Source: Sphingomonas oleivorans
Lineage (GTDB): Bacteria; Pseudomonadota; Alphaproteobacteria; Sphingomonadales; Sphingomonadaceae
Direction of reading: 5' to 3'
Length of the DNA: 64,000 nt
NCBI RefSeq assembly: GCF_003050615.1
Contig: NZ_NWBU01000004.1
Span: 1 to 64,000, forward strand
The notes beneath the pieces are model-generated. The model saw only the letters and a program-made list of their open reading frames with translations, did not search any database and was not told where the DNA came from. Of the stretch, positions 45,551 to 55,093 are shown piece by piece. Each line of letters begins with the position of its first letter. Position 1 is the first letter of the stretch. The position numbers were made by a program, and so were the translations under genes.

Positions 45551-48309
45551 TGGTCGCGTCGGTTTTCGCGCTGACCAGTTCGGCGCAGGCCGCCAGCTAT
45601 TACGAGGCCGACGACTATTATTCCGCAGGCGGTGTTTCGCCTTCGGAGTGGCAGGGCGCTGGCGCGGAGGCGCTGGGCCTGTCCGGCGAGGTGAACCATG
45701 ACCAGTTCCGGGACTTGCTGGACGGCAAGGTGGCGGGCGAGCAGCTTGGCACCTTCCGCGACGGGCAGCTTGAGCATCGCCCCGGCTGGGACGTGACCCT
45801 GAGCGCGCCCAAGTCGGTGTCAATCATGGCCGAGGTGGCGGGCGACCGGCGATTGATCGCGGCGCATGGGCAAGCGGTCAGAACAGCGATGGCCCATGTC
45901 GAAAAGCATATGGCCGCCACCCGCATCCGTGACGGCGGCACCGTCGCCCGCGAGGCGACCGGCAATCTGGTTATCGCCAGCTTCCAGCATGGCACCAGCC
46001 GCGCGCAAGACCCGCAGCTTCATACGCACAATGTCATCATGAACGCCACCCGGGACGAGGACGGCGCGTGGCGCAGTCTTGAGCCGCGCGCCATCTACCA
46101 GCTTCAAAAGCAGATCGGGGCCATCTACCGGCAGGAACTGGCCTTGAAGGTGCGCGAACTCGGCTATGAGATCGAGACGGGCAAGGACTCGCTGTTCGAG
46201 ATCAAGGGCGTGTCCGCCGAGGTCATCGGGGCGTTCAGCACCCGCAGCGCCGAGATCGAGGCGGCGCTTGCCGAGCGCGGCACCTCTCGCGATGCCGCCA
46301 GCGCGGCCGAGAAACAGATGGCGGCGCTCGACACGCGCGAGGCCAAGGTTGCTGTCGATCATGTCTCTCTTGTCTCGGACTGGCGCGAGACGGCCAGCCA
46401 GGCCGGTTTCGGCGCGGCGGTGCGGCTGGCGATGGTCGAGCGGGCCGAGGCCAAGGCCGCCGATCCCTCGCACCGGGCCGATATGGCGACGCAGGCCACA
46501 ATGGCGGATCGCGCCGTCGCCCATGCCGCCGACAAGCTGGGCGAACGACAGTCGGTGTTTTCCGTTGCCGCCTTGCAGGAGGAAGCCGGACGGATCGCAT
46601 TAGGCAAGGTCAGTTATGAGCAGATCGGGGCCATGATCGACGCAGAGACGAAACGGGGCGAGTTGATCGACCGGACCTTTCAGGACCGGCGTGGCGCGGA
46701 GTTCGCCGGATTTACCACCCGGCAGAATGTAGAAACTGAAGCCAGAATGTTGCGGATCGAGGCCGAGGGGCGCCGCGCGCTCGCCCCCATCGCATCGCCG
46801 CTTGCCGCCGCCAAGGCTATAGCCAGCGCGACCGCGCAATCGGAGCGTGCGGGTTTCGGCTGGAACGCCGACCAGCGCCAAGCCACCGAGCAGCTTTTGA
46901 CCAGCCGCAACCGGATCACCGCCTTGCAGGGCTATGCAGGCACAGCCAAGACCACGACAGTCCTAGCGACCTTCGCCCGCGAGGCCGAGGCGCGCGGTGC
47001 ATCTGTCATCGCGCTTGCTCCCACCGCATCGGCGGCGATGGTGCTGGGCGAGGCGCTGGACGCACGAAGCGATACCGTGGCTCGACATCTGTTGTCGCCG
47101 GAGCGCCCCGACCCCACCCACCCCGCAGCGTGGATCGTGGACGAGGCATCGCTTATGTCGGCGCGCGATACCGCGCGGCTGTTCGACCTGGCCGGCAAAC
47201 ATGATGCCCGCATCATCCTTGTCGGCGACGTGAAGCAGCTTGGTTCGGTCGAGGCAGGCGCGGCCTTCGCGCAGTTGCAAGGTGCGGGCATGGAAACCGC
47301 CAAGCTCGCCGAGATCGTCCGGCAGACCAATGACGCCGCTAGGCAAGCGGTGCTGGCGTCCATCGAGGGGGACGCCAAGAAGGCGCTGGCCACGCTGGAC
47401 AGGGGCGGCGGCCAGATCGTCGAGAGTGCCGACCGGGCCGAGCGGTTTACAGCTATCGCCGAGCGGTATGCGGCGCTGGACAATACCGACCGCGCCCGCA
47501 CCCTTGTTATCGAGCCATCCCGCGAGGGGCGCGACGCGCTGACCGCCGACATTCGCGCCGCGCTGACCAGATCGGGCGCGCTGACCGGCCCCGCCGTCAC
47601 CGTGGAGAGCCTTGCCAACAAGGGGCTGACCCGCGCCGAGGCCCGTGACCCGATGAGCTACGACAAGGGCGATGTTGTCCGCTTCACCCGCGATTATGCC
47701 GACAAGGGCGTGACTCGCGGCGAAGCCTATAGAGTGGAGAGCATCGACCCCGCCAAAGCCGCCATCACGCTCAAATCGGAGGATGGCCGCGAGGTGGATT
47801 GGCGGTTGCGGCAATGGGGCGCGGGCAAGGTGCAGACGTTCGCGCCGCAGCCGATGAACCTGAAAACTGGCGACAGCATCCGGTTTACCCTCAACGACCG
47901 GGAGGCGGGCCGGATCAATGGCGGGCGCGGCGAGGTGATCGCCGTGGACGAGCGGACTCGCACCGCCACCATCCAGACCGCGCGAGGGACGACCGAGACG
48001 CTCAATCTCGATTCCGCCCGCGACCGGCATATCGCCCATGCCTATGTGGACACCGCCTTTGCAGCCCAAGGCCGTACCGCCGATCACGTCATGATCCATG
48101 CCGACAGCAAGGCGACCAATCTAGTCGATCAAAAGAGCTTCTATGTCGGGATTTCCCGCGCGAAGGAATCGGCGACCATCTTCACCAATGATCGCGGCAA
48201 GCTGGTATCCGCCATAAACGAACGCGCGGGAAAGGTGCAAACCGCCATCGCGCAGGCCGTCATGCCCACGCCTGCCGCCGACAAAGCAGCGGGGGCCGGG
48301 CTGGGTTGA
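45550..48309 (+). CDS. MobF-family conjugative relaxase/helicase (TraI/TrwC-like)
   Basis: The 919-residue protein nicks DNA at the transfer origin. The N-terminal TrwC relaxase domain has catalytic tyrosine candidates in ASYYEADDYYSAGG (about 14-28), WDVTLSAPKSVSIMAEVAGD and the metal-binding HUH segment DPQLHTHNVIMN (about 155-166). The C-terminal RecD-like helicase has Walker A GYAGTAKTTT (about 461) and AWIVDEASLM as Walker B. It also has LVGDVKQLGSVEAG and a final KSFYVGISRAKESATIFTN. Length fits MobF. ATG 45550 overlaps the upstream stop, and a GTG three bases earlier is an alternative. The gene is intact. Confidence 0.93.
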   Translation: MVASVFALTSSAQAASYYEADDYYSAGGVSPSEWQGAGAEALGLSGEVNHDQFRDLLDGKVAGEQLGTFRDGQLEHRPGWDVTLSAPKSVSIMAEVAGDRRLIAAHGQAVRTAMAHVEKHMAATRIRDGGTVAREATGNLVIASFQHGTSRAQDPQLHTHNVIMNATRDEDGAWRSLEPRAIYQLQKQIGAIYRQELALKVRELGYEIETGKDSLFEIKGVSAEVIGAFSTRSAEIEAALAERGTSRDAASAAEKQMAALDTREAKVAVDHVSLVSDWRETASQAGFGAAVRLAMVERAEAKAADPSHRADMATQATMADRAVAHAADKLGERQSVFSVAALQEEAGRIALGKVSYEQIGAMIDAETKRGELIDRTFQDRRGAEFAGFTTRQNVETEARMLRIEAEGRRALAPIASPLAAAKAIASATAQSERAGFGWNADQRQATEQLLTSRNRITALQGYAGTAKTTTVLATFAREAEARGASVIALAPTASAAMVLGEALDARSDTVARHLLSPERPDPTHPAAWIVDEASLMSARDTARLFDLAGKHDARIILVGDVKQLGSVEAGAAFAQLQGAGMETAKLAEIVRQTNDAARQAVLASIEGDAKKALATLDRGGGQIVESADRAERFTAIAERYAALDNTDRARTLVIEPSREGRDALTADIRAALTRSGALTGPAVTVESLANKGLTRAEARDPMSYDKGDVVRFTRDYADKGVTRGEAYRVESIDPAKAAITLKSEDGREVDWRLRQWGAGKVQTFAPQPMNLKTGDSIRFTLNDREAGRINGGRGEVIAVDERTRTATIQTARGTTETLNLDSARDRHIAHAYVDTAFAAQGRTADHVMIHADSKATNLVDQKSFYVGISRAKESATIFTNDRGKLVSAINERAGKVQTAIAQAVMPTPAADKAAGAGLG

Positions 48310-48380
48310 CCCGGTATATCACGCCATTCAAACCGTATTGCGTCACTTGACACCGAACGGCTCGCGGGATAGGAGCAATC

Positions 48381-48671
48381 ATGAAGATCAGAAACGTGAT
48401 CCACAAGGGATTGCGGCGATTCATCGAGGATGACGATGAAAGCGGCCTTCAACCCGCCGTTGTCGCCAAGGTCCGGCGCATGGTCACTTTCCTTCAGGAC
48501 ATGGAGCGCGAGGACGAGCTTCGCACCGTGCCGAGCTGGAAGGCCCATATGCTGAACGGCGACCGCAAGGGAACGTGGAGCCTGTTCGTCACCAAGAACT
48601 GGCGGATGACGTTTCGGATCGACCGCGACGAGATCGAGATCATCGACCTCGATTATGAGGATTACCACTAG
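48381..48671 (+). CDS. higB: HigB-type (RelE superfamily) mRNA interferase toxin
   Basis: The 96-residue toxin (KIRNVIHKGLRRFIEDDDES, LRTVPSWKAHMLNGDRKGTW and SLFVTKNWRMTFRIDRDEIE) matches HigB toxins. These cleave mRNA on ribosomes. The family-typical pattern 'W.L.v..NWRitF.f...' is intact, with the basic WRMTFR. ATG 48381 has an AGGAG site. It precedes its antitoxin, the usual HigBA order, with a nine-base gap. Confidence 0.92.
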   Translation: MKIRNVIHKGLRRFIEDDDESGLQPAVVAKVRRMVTFLQDMEREDELRTVPSWKAHMLNGDRKGTWSLFVTKNWRMTFRIDRDEIEIIDLDYEDYH

Positions 48672-48680
48672 GAGGTGGCT

Positions 48681-49010
48681 ATGGCTTCGATTGCAGGCAT
48701 CCGCTTGAAGAACCCGGCCCATCCCGGCGGCTTCATCAAGCATGAGATCATCGAGCCGCTGGGCCTGTCGGTCACGGCGGCGGCGGACGTGCTGGGCGTG
48801 ACGCGCGCCACGCTTTCGACCTTGCTCAATGAGCGCGCGCACCTGTCGCCCGAAATGGCGCTGCGCGTCGAAAAGGCGTTCGGCGTGTCGATGGACACCC
48901 TGATGCGGATGCAGAACAGCTACGACATCGCGCAGACCCGCAAGCGCGAGGGCGAGATCAAGGTGGCGCCGTTCAAGGGCAAGCCGGTGGAGCCGCACGC
49001 TGCGGCCTGA
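48681..49010 (+). CDS. higA: HigA antitoxin
   Basis: The 109-residue XRE-family antitoxin (NPAHPGGFIKHEIIEPLGLS, VTAAADVLGVTRATLSTLLN, RVEKAFGVSMDTLMRMQNSY) binds HigB and its own promoter. ATG 48681 follows a perfect AGGAGG site; a GTG six bases earlier falls inside that site. It lies 32 bases before the defence-like operon, so the TA pair may stabilise the island or be co-expressed with that operon. Confidence 0.93.
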   Translation: MASIAGIRLKNPAHPGGFIKHEIIEPLGLSVTAAADVLGVTRATLSTLLNERAHLSPEMALRVEKAFGVSMDTLMRMQNSYDIAQTRKREGEIKVAPFKGKPVEPHAAA

Positions 49011-49042
49011 CCGGACAGGCGAATGAGAATGGATTGCCCTGA

Positions 49043-51814
49043 ATGAACGCCGTTGAGATTGAAGAAGCCGTATCCGCGCTGGCCGAACGTCCCTTTGACG
49101 CTGAGGAGTTCCCGTTCGCCTTCCTCGCCGCCTTCGGGAACAAGGACACCACGATCAAGCGGCTGCGTGCCGCCAAGGGATCGACCAACGCATCCGACCT
49201 GCCCGGCGGCGTGCTGCAACGGAACAACATCCACATCGCCGTCGCCGCGCCCGGCGCGGTGACGCAGACTCTTGCCGCGCTTCGGGCCAGCCCCGCCACC
49301 GCGAAGGCGAAGGCCAAGTTCATTCTGGCGACGGACGGTGACACCTTCGAGGCGGAGGACGTGGACAGCGGCGAAACCGTCGCCTGCCCCTATGCCGACT
49401 TCCCCAACCATTTCGGTTTCTTCCTGCCGCTGGCCGGGATCACCACGGTCAAGCAAATCCGCGAAAGCTCGTTCGACATCCGGGCGACCGGCCGCCTGAA
49501 CCGGCTGTATGTGGAGTTGCTGAAGGACAACCCCGATTGGGGCGCGGCCGACCGCCGCCCCGACATGAATCATTTCATGGCCCGGCTGATCTTCTGCTTT
49601 TTCGCGGAGGATACCGACATCTTCCACCGCAGCTATCCCTTCACCGGCACGGTCGAGAAGATGAGCGACCGGGATTCGTCCAACACCCATGAGGTGATCG
49701 GCGAGCTGTTCCGCGCCATGAACACCCCCATCGCCGAGCGCGAGGCGGCCGGTATCGCCCGCTGGGCCAATCCCTTTCCCTATGTGAACGGCGGGCTGTT
49801 TTCGGGCAGCCTTGCCGTGCCGCGTTTCAGCAAGATTGCGCGCTCCTACCTTCTCCATATCGGGAATCTCGACTGGACGAAGATCAACCCGGACATTTTC
49901 GGGTCGATGATTCAGGCGGTGGCGGATGACGAGGAACGCGGCGCGCTGGGTATGCACTACACCAGCGTTCCCAACATCCTGAAAGTGCTGAACCCCCTGT
50001 TTCTGGACGACCTGCGCGCCCGGCTTGAGGAGGCGGGCGACAACAGCCGGATGCTGTTGAACCTGCGGCGGCGCATGGCGCGGATCAGGGTATTCGATCC
50101 CGCCTGCGGCAGCGGCAATTTCCTTGTCATCGCCTACAAGGAAATGCGGGCCATCGAGGCCGAGGTCAACAAGCGGCGCGGCGAAGCCGACCGCGCATCC
50201 GAGATCCCGCTGACCAACTTTCGCGGGATTGAGCTGCGCGACTTCCCCGCCGAGGTTGCGCGCCTTGCCCTTATCATCGCCGAGTTCCAGTGCGACGTTC
50301 TCTATCGCGGCCAGAAGCTGGCGCTGGCCGAGTTCCTGCCGTTGAATGCGCAGAATTGGATCACCTGCGGCAATGCCCTGCGGCTCGATTGGTTGAGCGC
50401 CTGCCCGCCGACCGGAACCGGCGTGAAGCTGATTGGCGATGACCTGTTTCGGACACCACTCGATCAGGCGCAGATCGACTTCGAGAACGAAGGCGGGGAG
50501 ACGTATATTTGCGGGAATCCGCCGTATCGTGGCAGTTCGTGGCAAACAAATGAGCAAAAGTCCGACTTAGAGTATGTGTCAGGCGGCAAAATCAAATCAT
50601 GGAAGAGTCTCGATTATGTGGCCGGATGGTTCATAAAGGCTGCACTATATCTTAAATCCGCAACGGGCCGTTTCAGCTTCGTCGCTACCAAGTCGATATG
50701 TGAAGGTGAGCAAGCTCCCATTCTCTGGCCGTTTGTTTTCGAGCGGGGGCTAGAAATCGAGTTCGCGCACACGTCTTTTAACTGGGCAAACTTGGCATCA
50801 AACAAAGCGGGTGTAACCGTTGTGGTCGTCGGTGTGGGAAGTGGGTCAAGCGAGAAGCGAATATACGAGGGATCGGCATATCGGACGGTCGATGTAATCG
50901 GGCCATATTTGGCGCCCGGCTCTCAGGCCATCGTGTCGAAAACAATGCAGCCTATTGGGCCACAATCCAAAATGTTGAGGGGGAATATGCCCACGGACGG
51001 CGGCAACTTCCTGCTGTCCGCCGACGAAGCTCATGCGAGCCTCTTAAAAGACATCGTCTCTGACGGCTTCATCAGACCGTTCATGGGAGCTAGCGAGGTT
51101 CTTAACGGAAGGCCGCGCTTTTGCATCTGGATTGAGTCCCACGAGCTAGATCGCGCAATGGCAATCCCCTTCATTCGCCAAAGGGTAGAAAGTGTGCGTG
51201 AAATGCGCCGGAGCAGCAGCGCGCCTACGACTAGGAATACCAAAGTACCGCCATATCGCTTCATGCAGATAGAAGGTGTTTCTGAGAAGTTTTCGATAGC
51301 CATTCCTGCAATAACGTCTGAAAATCGGGATTTCTTGCCGATTGCCCTACTTCCGGGTGAGGTGATATTATCGAACAAGTGCTATGCACTTTACGATGCT
51401 CCCTTATGGAATCTCGCACTTGCGTCATCAAGCTTGCATCGCATTTGGATCGGAACGGTGTGTGCGCGTATGCGCTCAGATTACTCGTATTCCAACACTT
51501 TGGGCTGGAACACGTTTCCGGTTCCCACGCTGACCGAGAAGAACAAGGCTGACCTTACCCGCTGTGCCGAGAACATCCTGTTGGCGCGCGAGGCGCATTT
51601 CCCGGCCACCATCGCCGACCTCTACGACCCCGACGACATGCCCGCCGACCTGCGTGAAGCCCATGAGCGCAACGACGAGGTGTTGGAGCGCATCTATATC
51701 GGGCGGCGCTTCCGCAACGATACCGAACGGCTGGAAAAGCTGTTCGACCTCTATACCAAGATGACCGCATCGGCGGGCGCGACGAAGAAACAAAGGGCGG
51801 GGGCAAGCGCGTGA
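49043..51814 (+). CDS. MmeI-like N6-adenine DNA methyltransferase
   Basis: The 923-residue protein follows the MmeI-type layout: an N-terminal domain (about 1-115), a helical spacer and a Rossmann methyltransferase core. The core has the SAM motif FDPACGSGNF (about 351-360) and catalytic NPPY (about 491-494). A target-recognition domain follows (about 500-830), then a C-terminal helical part. I do not see the PD-(D/E)XK endonuclease motif that MmeI itself has at its N-terminus, so it probably only methylates. The target-recognition segment is AT-richer than the flanks, a mark of specificity exchange. Its stop overlaps the helicase start (GTGA), so it leads a four-gene operon. Confidence 0.88.
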   Translation: MNAVEIEEAVSALAERPFDAEEFPFAFLAAFGNKDTTIKRLRAAKGSTNASDLPGGVLQRNNIHIAVAAPGAVTQTLAALRASPATAKAKAKFILATDGDTFEAEDVDSGETVACPYADFPNHFGFFLPLAGITTVKQIRESSFDIRATGRLNRLYVELLKDNPDWGAADRRPDMNHFMARLIFCFFAEDTDIFHRSYPFTGTVEKMSDRDSSNTHEVIGELFRAMNTPIAEREAAGIARWANPFPYVNGGLFSGSLAVPRFSKIARSYLLHIGNLDWTKINPDIFGSMIQAVADDEERGALGMHYTSVPNILKVLNPLFLDDLRARLEEAGDNSRMLLNLRRRMARIRVFDPACGSGNFLVIAYKEMRAIEAEVNKRRGEADRASEIPLTNFRGIELRDFPAEVARLALIIAEFQCDVLYRGQKLALAEFLPLNAQNWITCGNALRLDWLSACPPTGTGVKLIGDDLFRTPLDQAQIDFENEGGETYICGNPPYRGSSWQTNEQKSDLEYVSGGKIKSWKSLDYVAGWFIKAALYLKSATGRFSFVATKSICEGEQAPILWPFVFERGLEIEFAHTSFNWANLASNKAGVTVVVVGVGSGSSEKRIYEGSAYRTVDVIGPYLAPGSQAIVSKTMQPIGPQSKMLRGNMPTDGGNFLLSADEAHASLLKDIVSDGFIRPFMGASEVLNGRPRFCIWIESHELDRAMAIPFIRQRVESVREMRRSSSAPTTRNTKVPPYRFMQIEGVSEKFSIAIPAITSENRDFLPIALLPGEVILSNKCYALYDAPLWNLALASSSLHRIWIGTVCARMRSDYSYSNTLGWNTFPVPTLTEKNKADLTRCAENILLAREAHFPATIADLYDPDDMPADLREAHERNDEVLERIYIGRRFRNDTERLEKLFDLYTKMTASAGATKKQRAGASA

Positions 51815-53871
51815 CGAAAGAAGTGAAATCCGTTCCGTCCGTTTCGGTATCCTATACCCGGAACGGCAGCTCCACCAAGGCCAATGCCCTTGGGATGCGC
51901 TCCATGCAGGAGCGCGCCTATGAGAAGCGCGGCGAGCAATATCTGCTAATCAAGTCGCCCCCGGCGTCGGGCAAGAGTCGCGCGCTCATGTTCATCGCGC
52001 TGGACAAGCTGGCCAATCAGGGGCTGAGACAGGCCATCATCGTCGTGCCGGAAAGGAGCATTGGCGCGAGTTTCCATGATGAGCCATTGAGCCAGTTCGG
52101 TTTTTGGGCCGACTGGTGGGTGGAGCCGAAATGGAATCTCTGCGACGCGCCTGGCACCGATGGCGGCAAGGTCAATTCGGTCGGCAGCTTCCTTGAGAGC
52201 GGCGATAAGGTGCTGGTCTGCACCCATGCCACCTTCCGCTTCGCGGTGGACAGGTTCGGCGTGGAGGCGTTCGATGAACGGCTGATCGCGGTGGACGAGT
52301 TCCACCATGTTTCCGCCAACCCCGACAACAAGCTGGGCTTGCACCTTGGGGCCTTTGTCGCCCGCGACAAGGTGCATATCGTCGCCATGACCGGCAGCTA
52401 TTTCCGGGGCGACGCCGAAGCCGTGCTGGCCCCGCAGGACGAGGCCAAGTTCGATAGCGTCACCTACACCTATTATGAGCAGCTCAACGGCTACCAATAT
52501 CTGAAACAGCTCGACATCGGCTATTTTTTCTATTCCGGCTCCTACGCCGATGACATCCTGAATGTCCTCGATCCCGATCAGAAAACCATCATCCACATTC
52601 CCAGCGTCAATTCGCGCGAAAGCACGAAAGACAAGATCAGGGAGGTGGAGCATATCCTTTCGGCGCTGGGCGATTGGCAGGGCATTGACCGGGCCACCGG
52701 CTTCCAGTTGGTCAGGACGCCGGAAGGCAAGGTGCTGCGGATCGCCGATCTTGTGGACGACGACGCCAGCAGGCGCGACCGCGTATCCGCCGCGCTGAAA
52801 GACCCCGCGCAGAAGAACAATCGCGATCATGTGGACATCATCATCGCCCTTGGCATGGCCAAGGAGGGCTTTGACTGGATTTGGTGCGAACATGCCCTGA
52901 CCGTGGGCTATCGTTCCAGCCTAACCGAGATCGTCCAGATCATCGGCCGCGCCACCCGCGATGCGCCGGGCAAGGCCCGCGCCCGCTTCACCAACCTGAT
53001 CGCCGAGCCGGACGCTTCCGAGGAAGCCGTGACCGAGGCCGTCAACGACACGTTGAAGGCCATCGCCGCCAGCCTGCTTATGGAGCAAGTGTTGGCACCT
53101 CGCTTCGAGTTCAAGCCGAAGAACCCCGCCAGCGGCCCGGTGGAGGGCTTCGACTATGGCGAGGGCGGCTATCAGGCGGACAAGTGCAATGTCGGCTTCA
53201 ATGAGGAGCGTGGCACCTTCCAGATCGAGATCAAGGGGCTGACCGAACCCAAGAGCGAGGAAGCCACCCGCATCTGCCAGCAGGACTTGAACGAGGTGAT
53301 CGCTGCCTTCGTGCAGGACAAGACCGCCATCGAGCGCGGTCTGTTCGATCAGGAGCTTGTGCCGGAGGAATTGACCCAGCTTCGCATGGGCAAGATCATC
53401 AAGGACAAATACCCGGAGCTGGACGAGGAAGATCAGGAAGCCGTGCGCCAGCACGCCATCGCCGCCCTGAATCTCACGCAGAAGGCCAAGGAGGTCGCCC
53501 TGGGCGGCGCCGAGGGCGACGGCGAGAAAAGCCCCAACACCGCGTTCATCGAAGGCGTCCGCAGATTTGCGATGGACGTGCGTGAGCTAGACATCGACCT
53601 GATCGACCGGATCAACCCGTTCGGCGAAGCCTATGCCATACTATCCAAGGCGATGACCGAGGAGAGTTTGAAGCAGGTTGCCGCCGTCATATCCGGCAAG
53701 CGCGTGACCCTGACCGTGGAGGAGGCGCGCGAGCTGGCCAAGCGGGCCTTGAAGTTCAAGCAGGAGCGCGGCCGCCTGCCCTCCATCACATCGGCCGACG
53801 CATGGGAGAAGCGCATGGCCGAAGGCGTTGCCTTTCTCGCGCGGATGAAGGCGGAGGCCGCGCGTGGCTAA
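51811..53871 (+). CDS. SF2 DEAD/DEAH-like helicase of the defence-like operon
   Basis: The 686-residue product begins at GTG 51811. It has helicase motifs I (SPPASGKS, about 49-56), II (DEFHH, about 162-166), III (MTGSY) and VI (QIIGRATR, about 376-383). That is a DEAD/DEAH-like SF2 enzyme with the unusual motif II DEFH. The C-terminal third is helical and ends with LKFKQERGRLPSITSADAWE, resembling helicase-associated (HA) repeats. A similar segment occurs near the N-terminus of the next protein. It probably translocates on DNA, powered by ATP, for the methyltransferase/nuclease complex. The gene overlaps the next by 8 bases. Confidence 0.87.
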   Translation: MTKEVKSVPSVSVSYTRNGSSTKANALGMRSMQERAYEKRGEQYLLIKSPPASGKSRALMFIALDKLANQGLRQAIIVVPERSIGASFHDEPLSQFGFWADWWVEPKWNLCDAPGTDGGKVNSVGSFLESGDKVLVCTHATFRFAVDRFGVEAFDERLIAVDEFHHVSANPDNKLGLHLGAFVARDKVHIVAMTGSYFRGDAEAVLAPQDEAKFDSVTYTYYEQLNGYQYLKQLDIGYFFYSGSYADDILNVLDPDQKTIIHIPSVNSRESTKDKIREVEHILSALGDWQGIDRATGFQLVRTPEGKVLRIADLVDDDASRRDRVSAALKDPAQKNNRDHVDIIIALGMAKEGFDWIWCEHALTVGYRSSLTEIVQIIGRATRDAPGKARARFTNLIAEPDASEEAVTEAVNDTLKAIAASLLMEQVLAPRFEFKPKNPASGPVEGFDYGEGGYQADKCNVGFNEERGTFQIEIKGLTEPKSEEATRICQQDLNEVIAAFVQDKTAIERGLFDQELVPEELTQLRMGKIIKDKYPELDEEDQEAVRQHAIAALNLTQKAKEVALGGAEGDGEKSPNTAFIEGVRRFAMDVRELDIDLIDRINPFGEAYAILSKAMTEESLKQVAAVISGKRVTLTVEEARELAKRALKFKQERGRLPSITSADAWEKRMAEGVAFLARMKAEAARG

Positions 53872-55093
53872 CGGCTTCACCGACGAGGATGACGCGCTGC
53901 TGGCCGAGCTTGGCATCGAGGTCGAGACGAAGAAGGAGGCCGCCCGGACGCCGCGCGAGGAACGAATCATCGTGGGCTTTGAGGAGATTCATCGTTTCGT
54001 GGCGGAGCATGGTCGCGCGCCGCAGCACGGCGAGGACCGCGATATTTTCGAGCGGCTTTATGCCGTGCGGCTCGACCGACTGCGCGCGCAGGCGGATTGC
54101 CGCGCCTTGCTTGAGCCGTTGGACGATCAGGGGCTCTTGGCGGGGGCGGAACCGGCCCTTGCCGACACCCCCGACGACATCAGCGACGATGAATTGCTGG
54201 CGCAGCTAGGCGTGGACGCCGCCGCCCCGGACGACATCACCGAATTGCGGCACGTCCGTTCCGTTGCCGACAAGCGCGCGGCGGAGGAAATCGCCAACCG
54301 GGAGCGGTGCGAGGACTTCGACCGCTTCAAGCCTCTGTTCGATGCCGTGCAGAACGACATCGACAGCGGCGCGCGCATCACCCAGCCGATCCGTAAGGAT
54401 GCTGGTTTCCTGAAAACCGACATCCGGGTCGGGGAGTTTTTCATCCTTGGCGGCCAGATCGCCTATGTCGCCGAAGTCGGCGAACTCTTCAAAGCGCCGA
54501 ACGGCGAAAGCGATGCCCGCTTGCGCGTCATTTATTCCAACGGCACCGAGAGCAACCTGTTGCTCCGTTCCCTCCAACGCGCGCTCTATAAGGATGATAC
54601 GAGCCGCCGCGTGTCGGAGCCGAGCGCCGGGCCGCTATTCTCCAGCGAAAGTGAGGCCGACGACCTCGCCAGCGGCACCATCTATGTGCTGCGCAGCCAG
54701 TCCGATAACCCCATCGTTGCCGCCAACCGCGATCTTGTTCACAAGATCGGCGTCACCGGCGGCGATGCCGCCAAGCGCATCGTCAATGCCAAGCTGGACC
54801 CAACCTTTCTGTTGGCGGACGTGGAGATCGTGGCGACCTACAAGCTGTTCAACATCAGCCGCACCAAGCTGGAAAACCTGATCCACCGCATCTTCGATCC
54901 GGCCCGGCTGAACATTGAGATCAGGGACCGGTTCGGCAACCCGGTCCTTCCGCGCGAATGGTTCCTCGTGCCGCTGTTCGTGATCGACGATGCCGTGGAG
55001 AAGATCAAGGACGGCACGATCACCGAATATATTTACGACCCGACAGCGGCGCGGCTGGTGCGGCAAAAAGAAAAATCAGGGGAACGCACATGA
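53864..55093 (+). CDS. GIY-YIG superfamily (T5orf172/MUG113-like) protein
   Basis: The 409-residue product starts at GTG 53864, inside the helicase stop region. The N-terminal third has two short motifs (EDDALLAELGIE and DDELLAQLGVD) and an HA-like segment (IHRFVAEHGRAPQHGEDRDI). The middle (about 185-245) is a small beta-rich domain. Residues about 270-345 (GTIYVLRSQSDN, DLVHKIGVTGGDAAKRIVNA, LENLIHRIFDPARL) match the T5orf172/MUG113 branch of GIY-YIG nucleases, with IG, Arg and the metal-ligand Glu kept. It may cut DNA or merely bind it. The stop overlaps the next start (ATGA). Confidence 0.83.
   Translation: MANGFTDEDDALLAELGIEVETKKEAARTPREERIIVGFEEIHRFVAEHGRAPQHGEDRDIFERLYAVRLDRLRAQADCRALLEPLDDQGLLAGAEPALADTPDDISDDELLAQLGVDAAAPDDITELRHVRSVADKRAAEEIANRERCEDFDRFKPLFDAVQNDIDSGARITQPIRKDAGFLKTDIRVGEFFILGGQIAYVAEVGELFKAPNGESDARLRVIYSNGTESNLLLRSLQRALYKDDTSRRVSEPSAGPLFSSESEADDLASGTIYVLRSQSDNPIVAANRDLVHKIGVTGGDAAKRIVNAKLDPTFLLADVEIVATYKLFNISRTKLENLIHRIFDPARLNIEIRDRFGNPVLPREWFLVPLFVIDDAVEKIKDGTITEYIYDPTAARLVRQKEKSGERT

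Noticed and set aside
49043-51814. The methyltransferase as a complete single-chain restriction-modification enzyme like MmeI
   Set aside because: I could not find the D…ExK nuclease motif in the N-terminal part, so I call only methylation.
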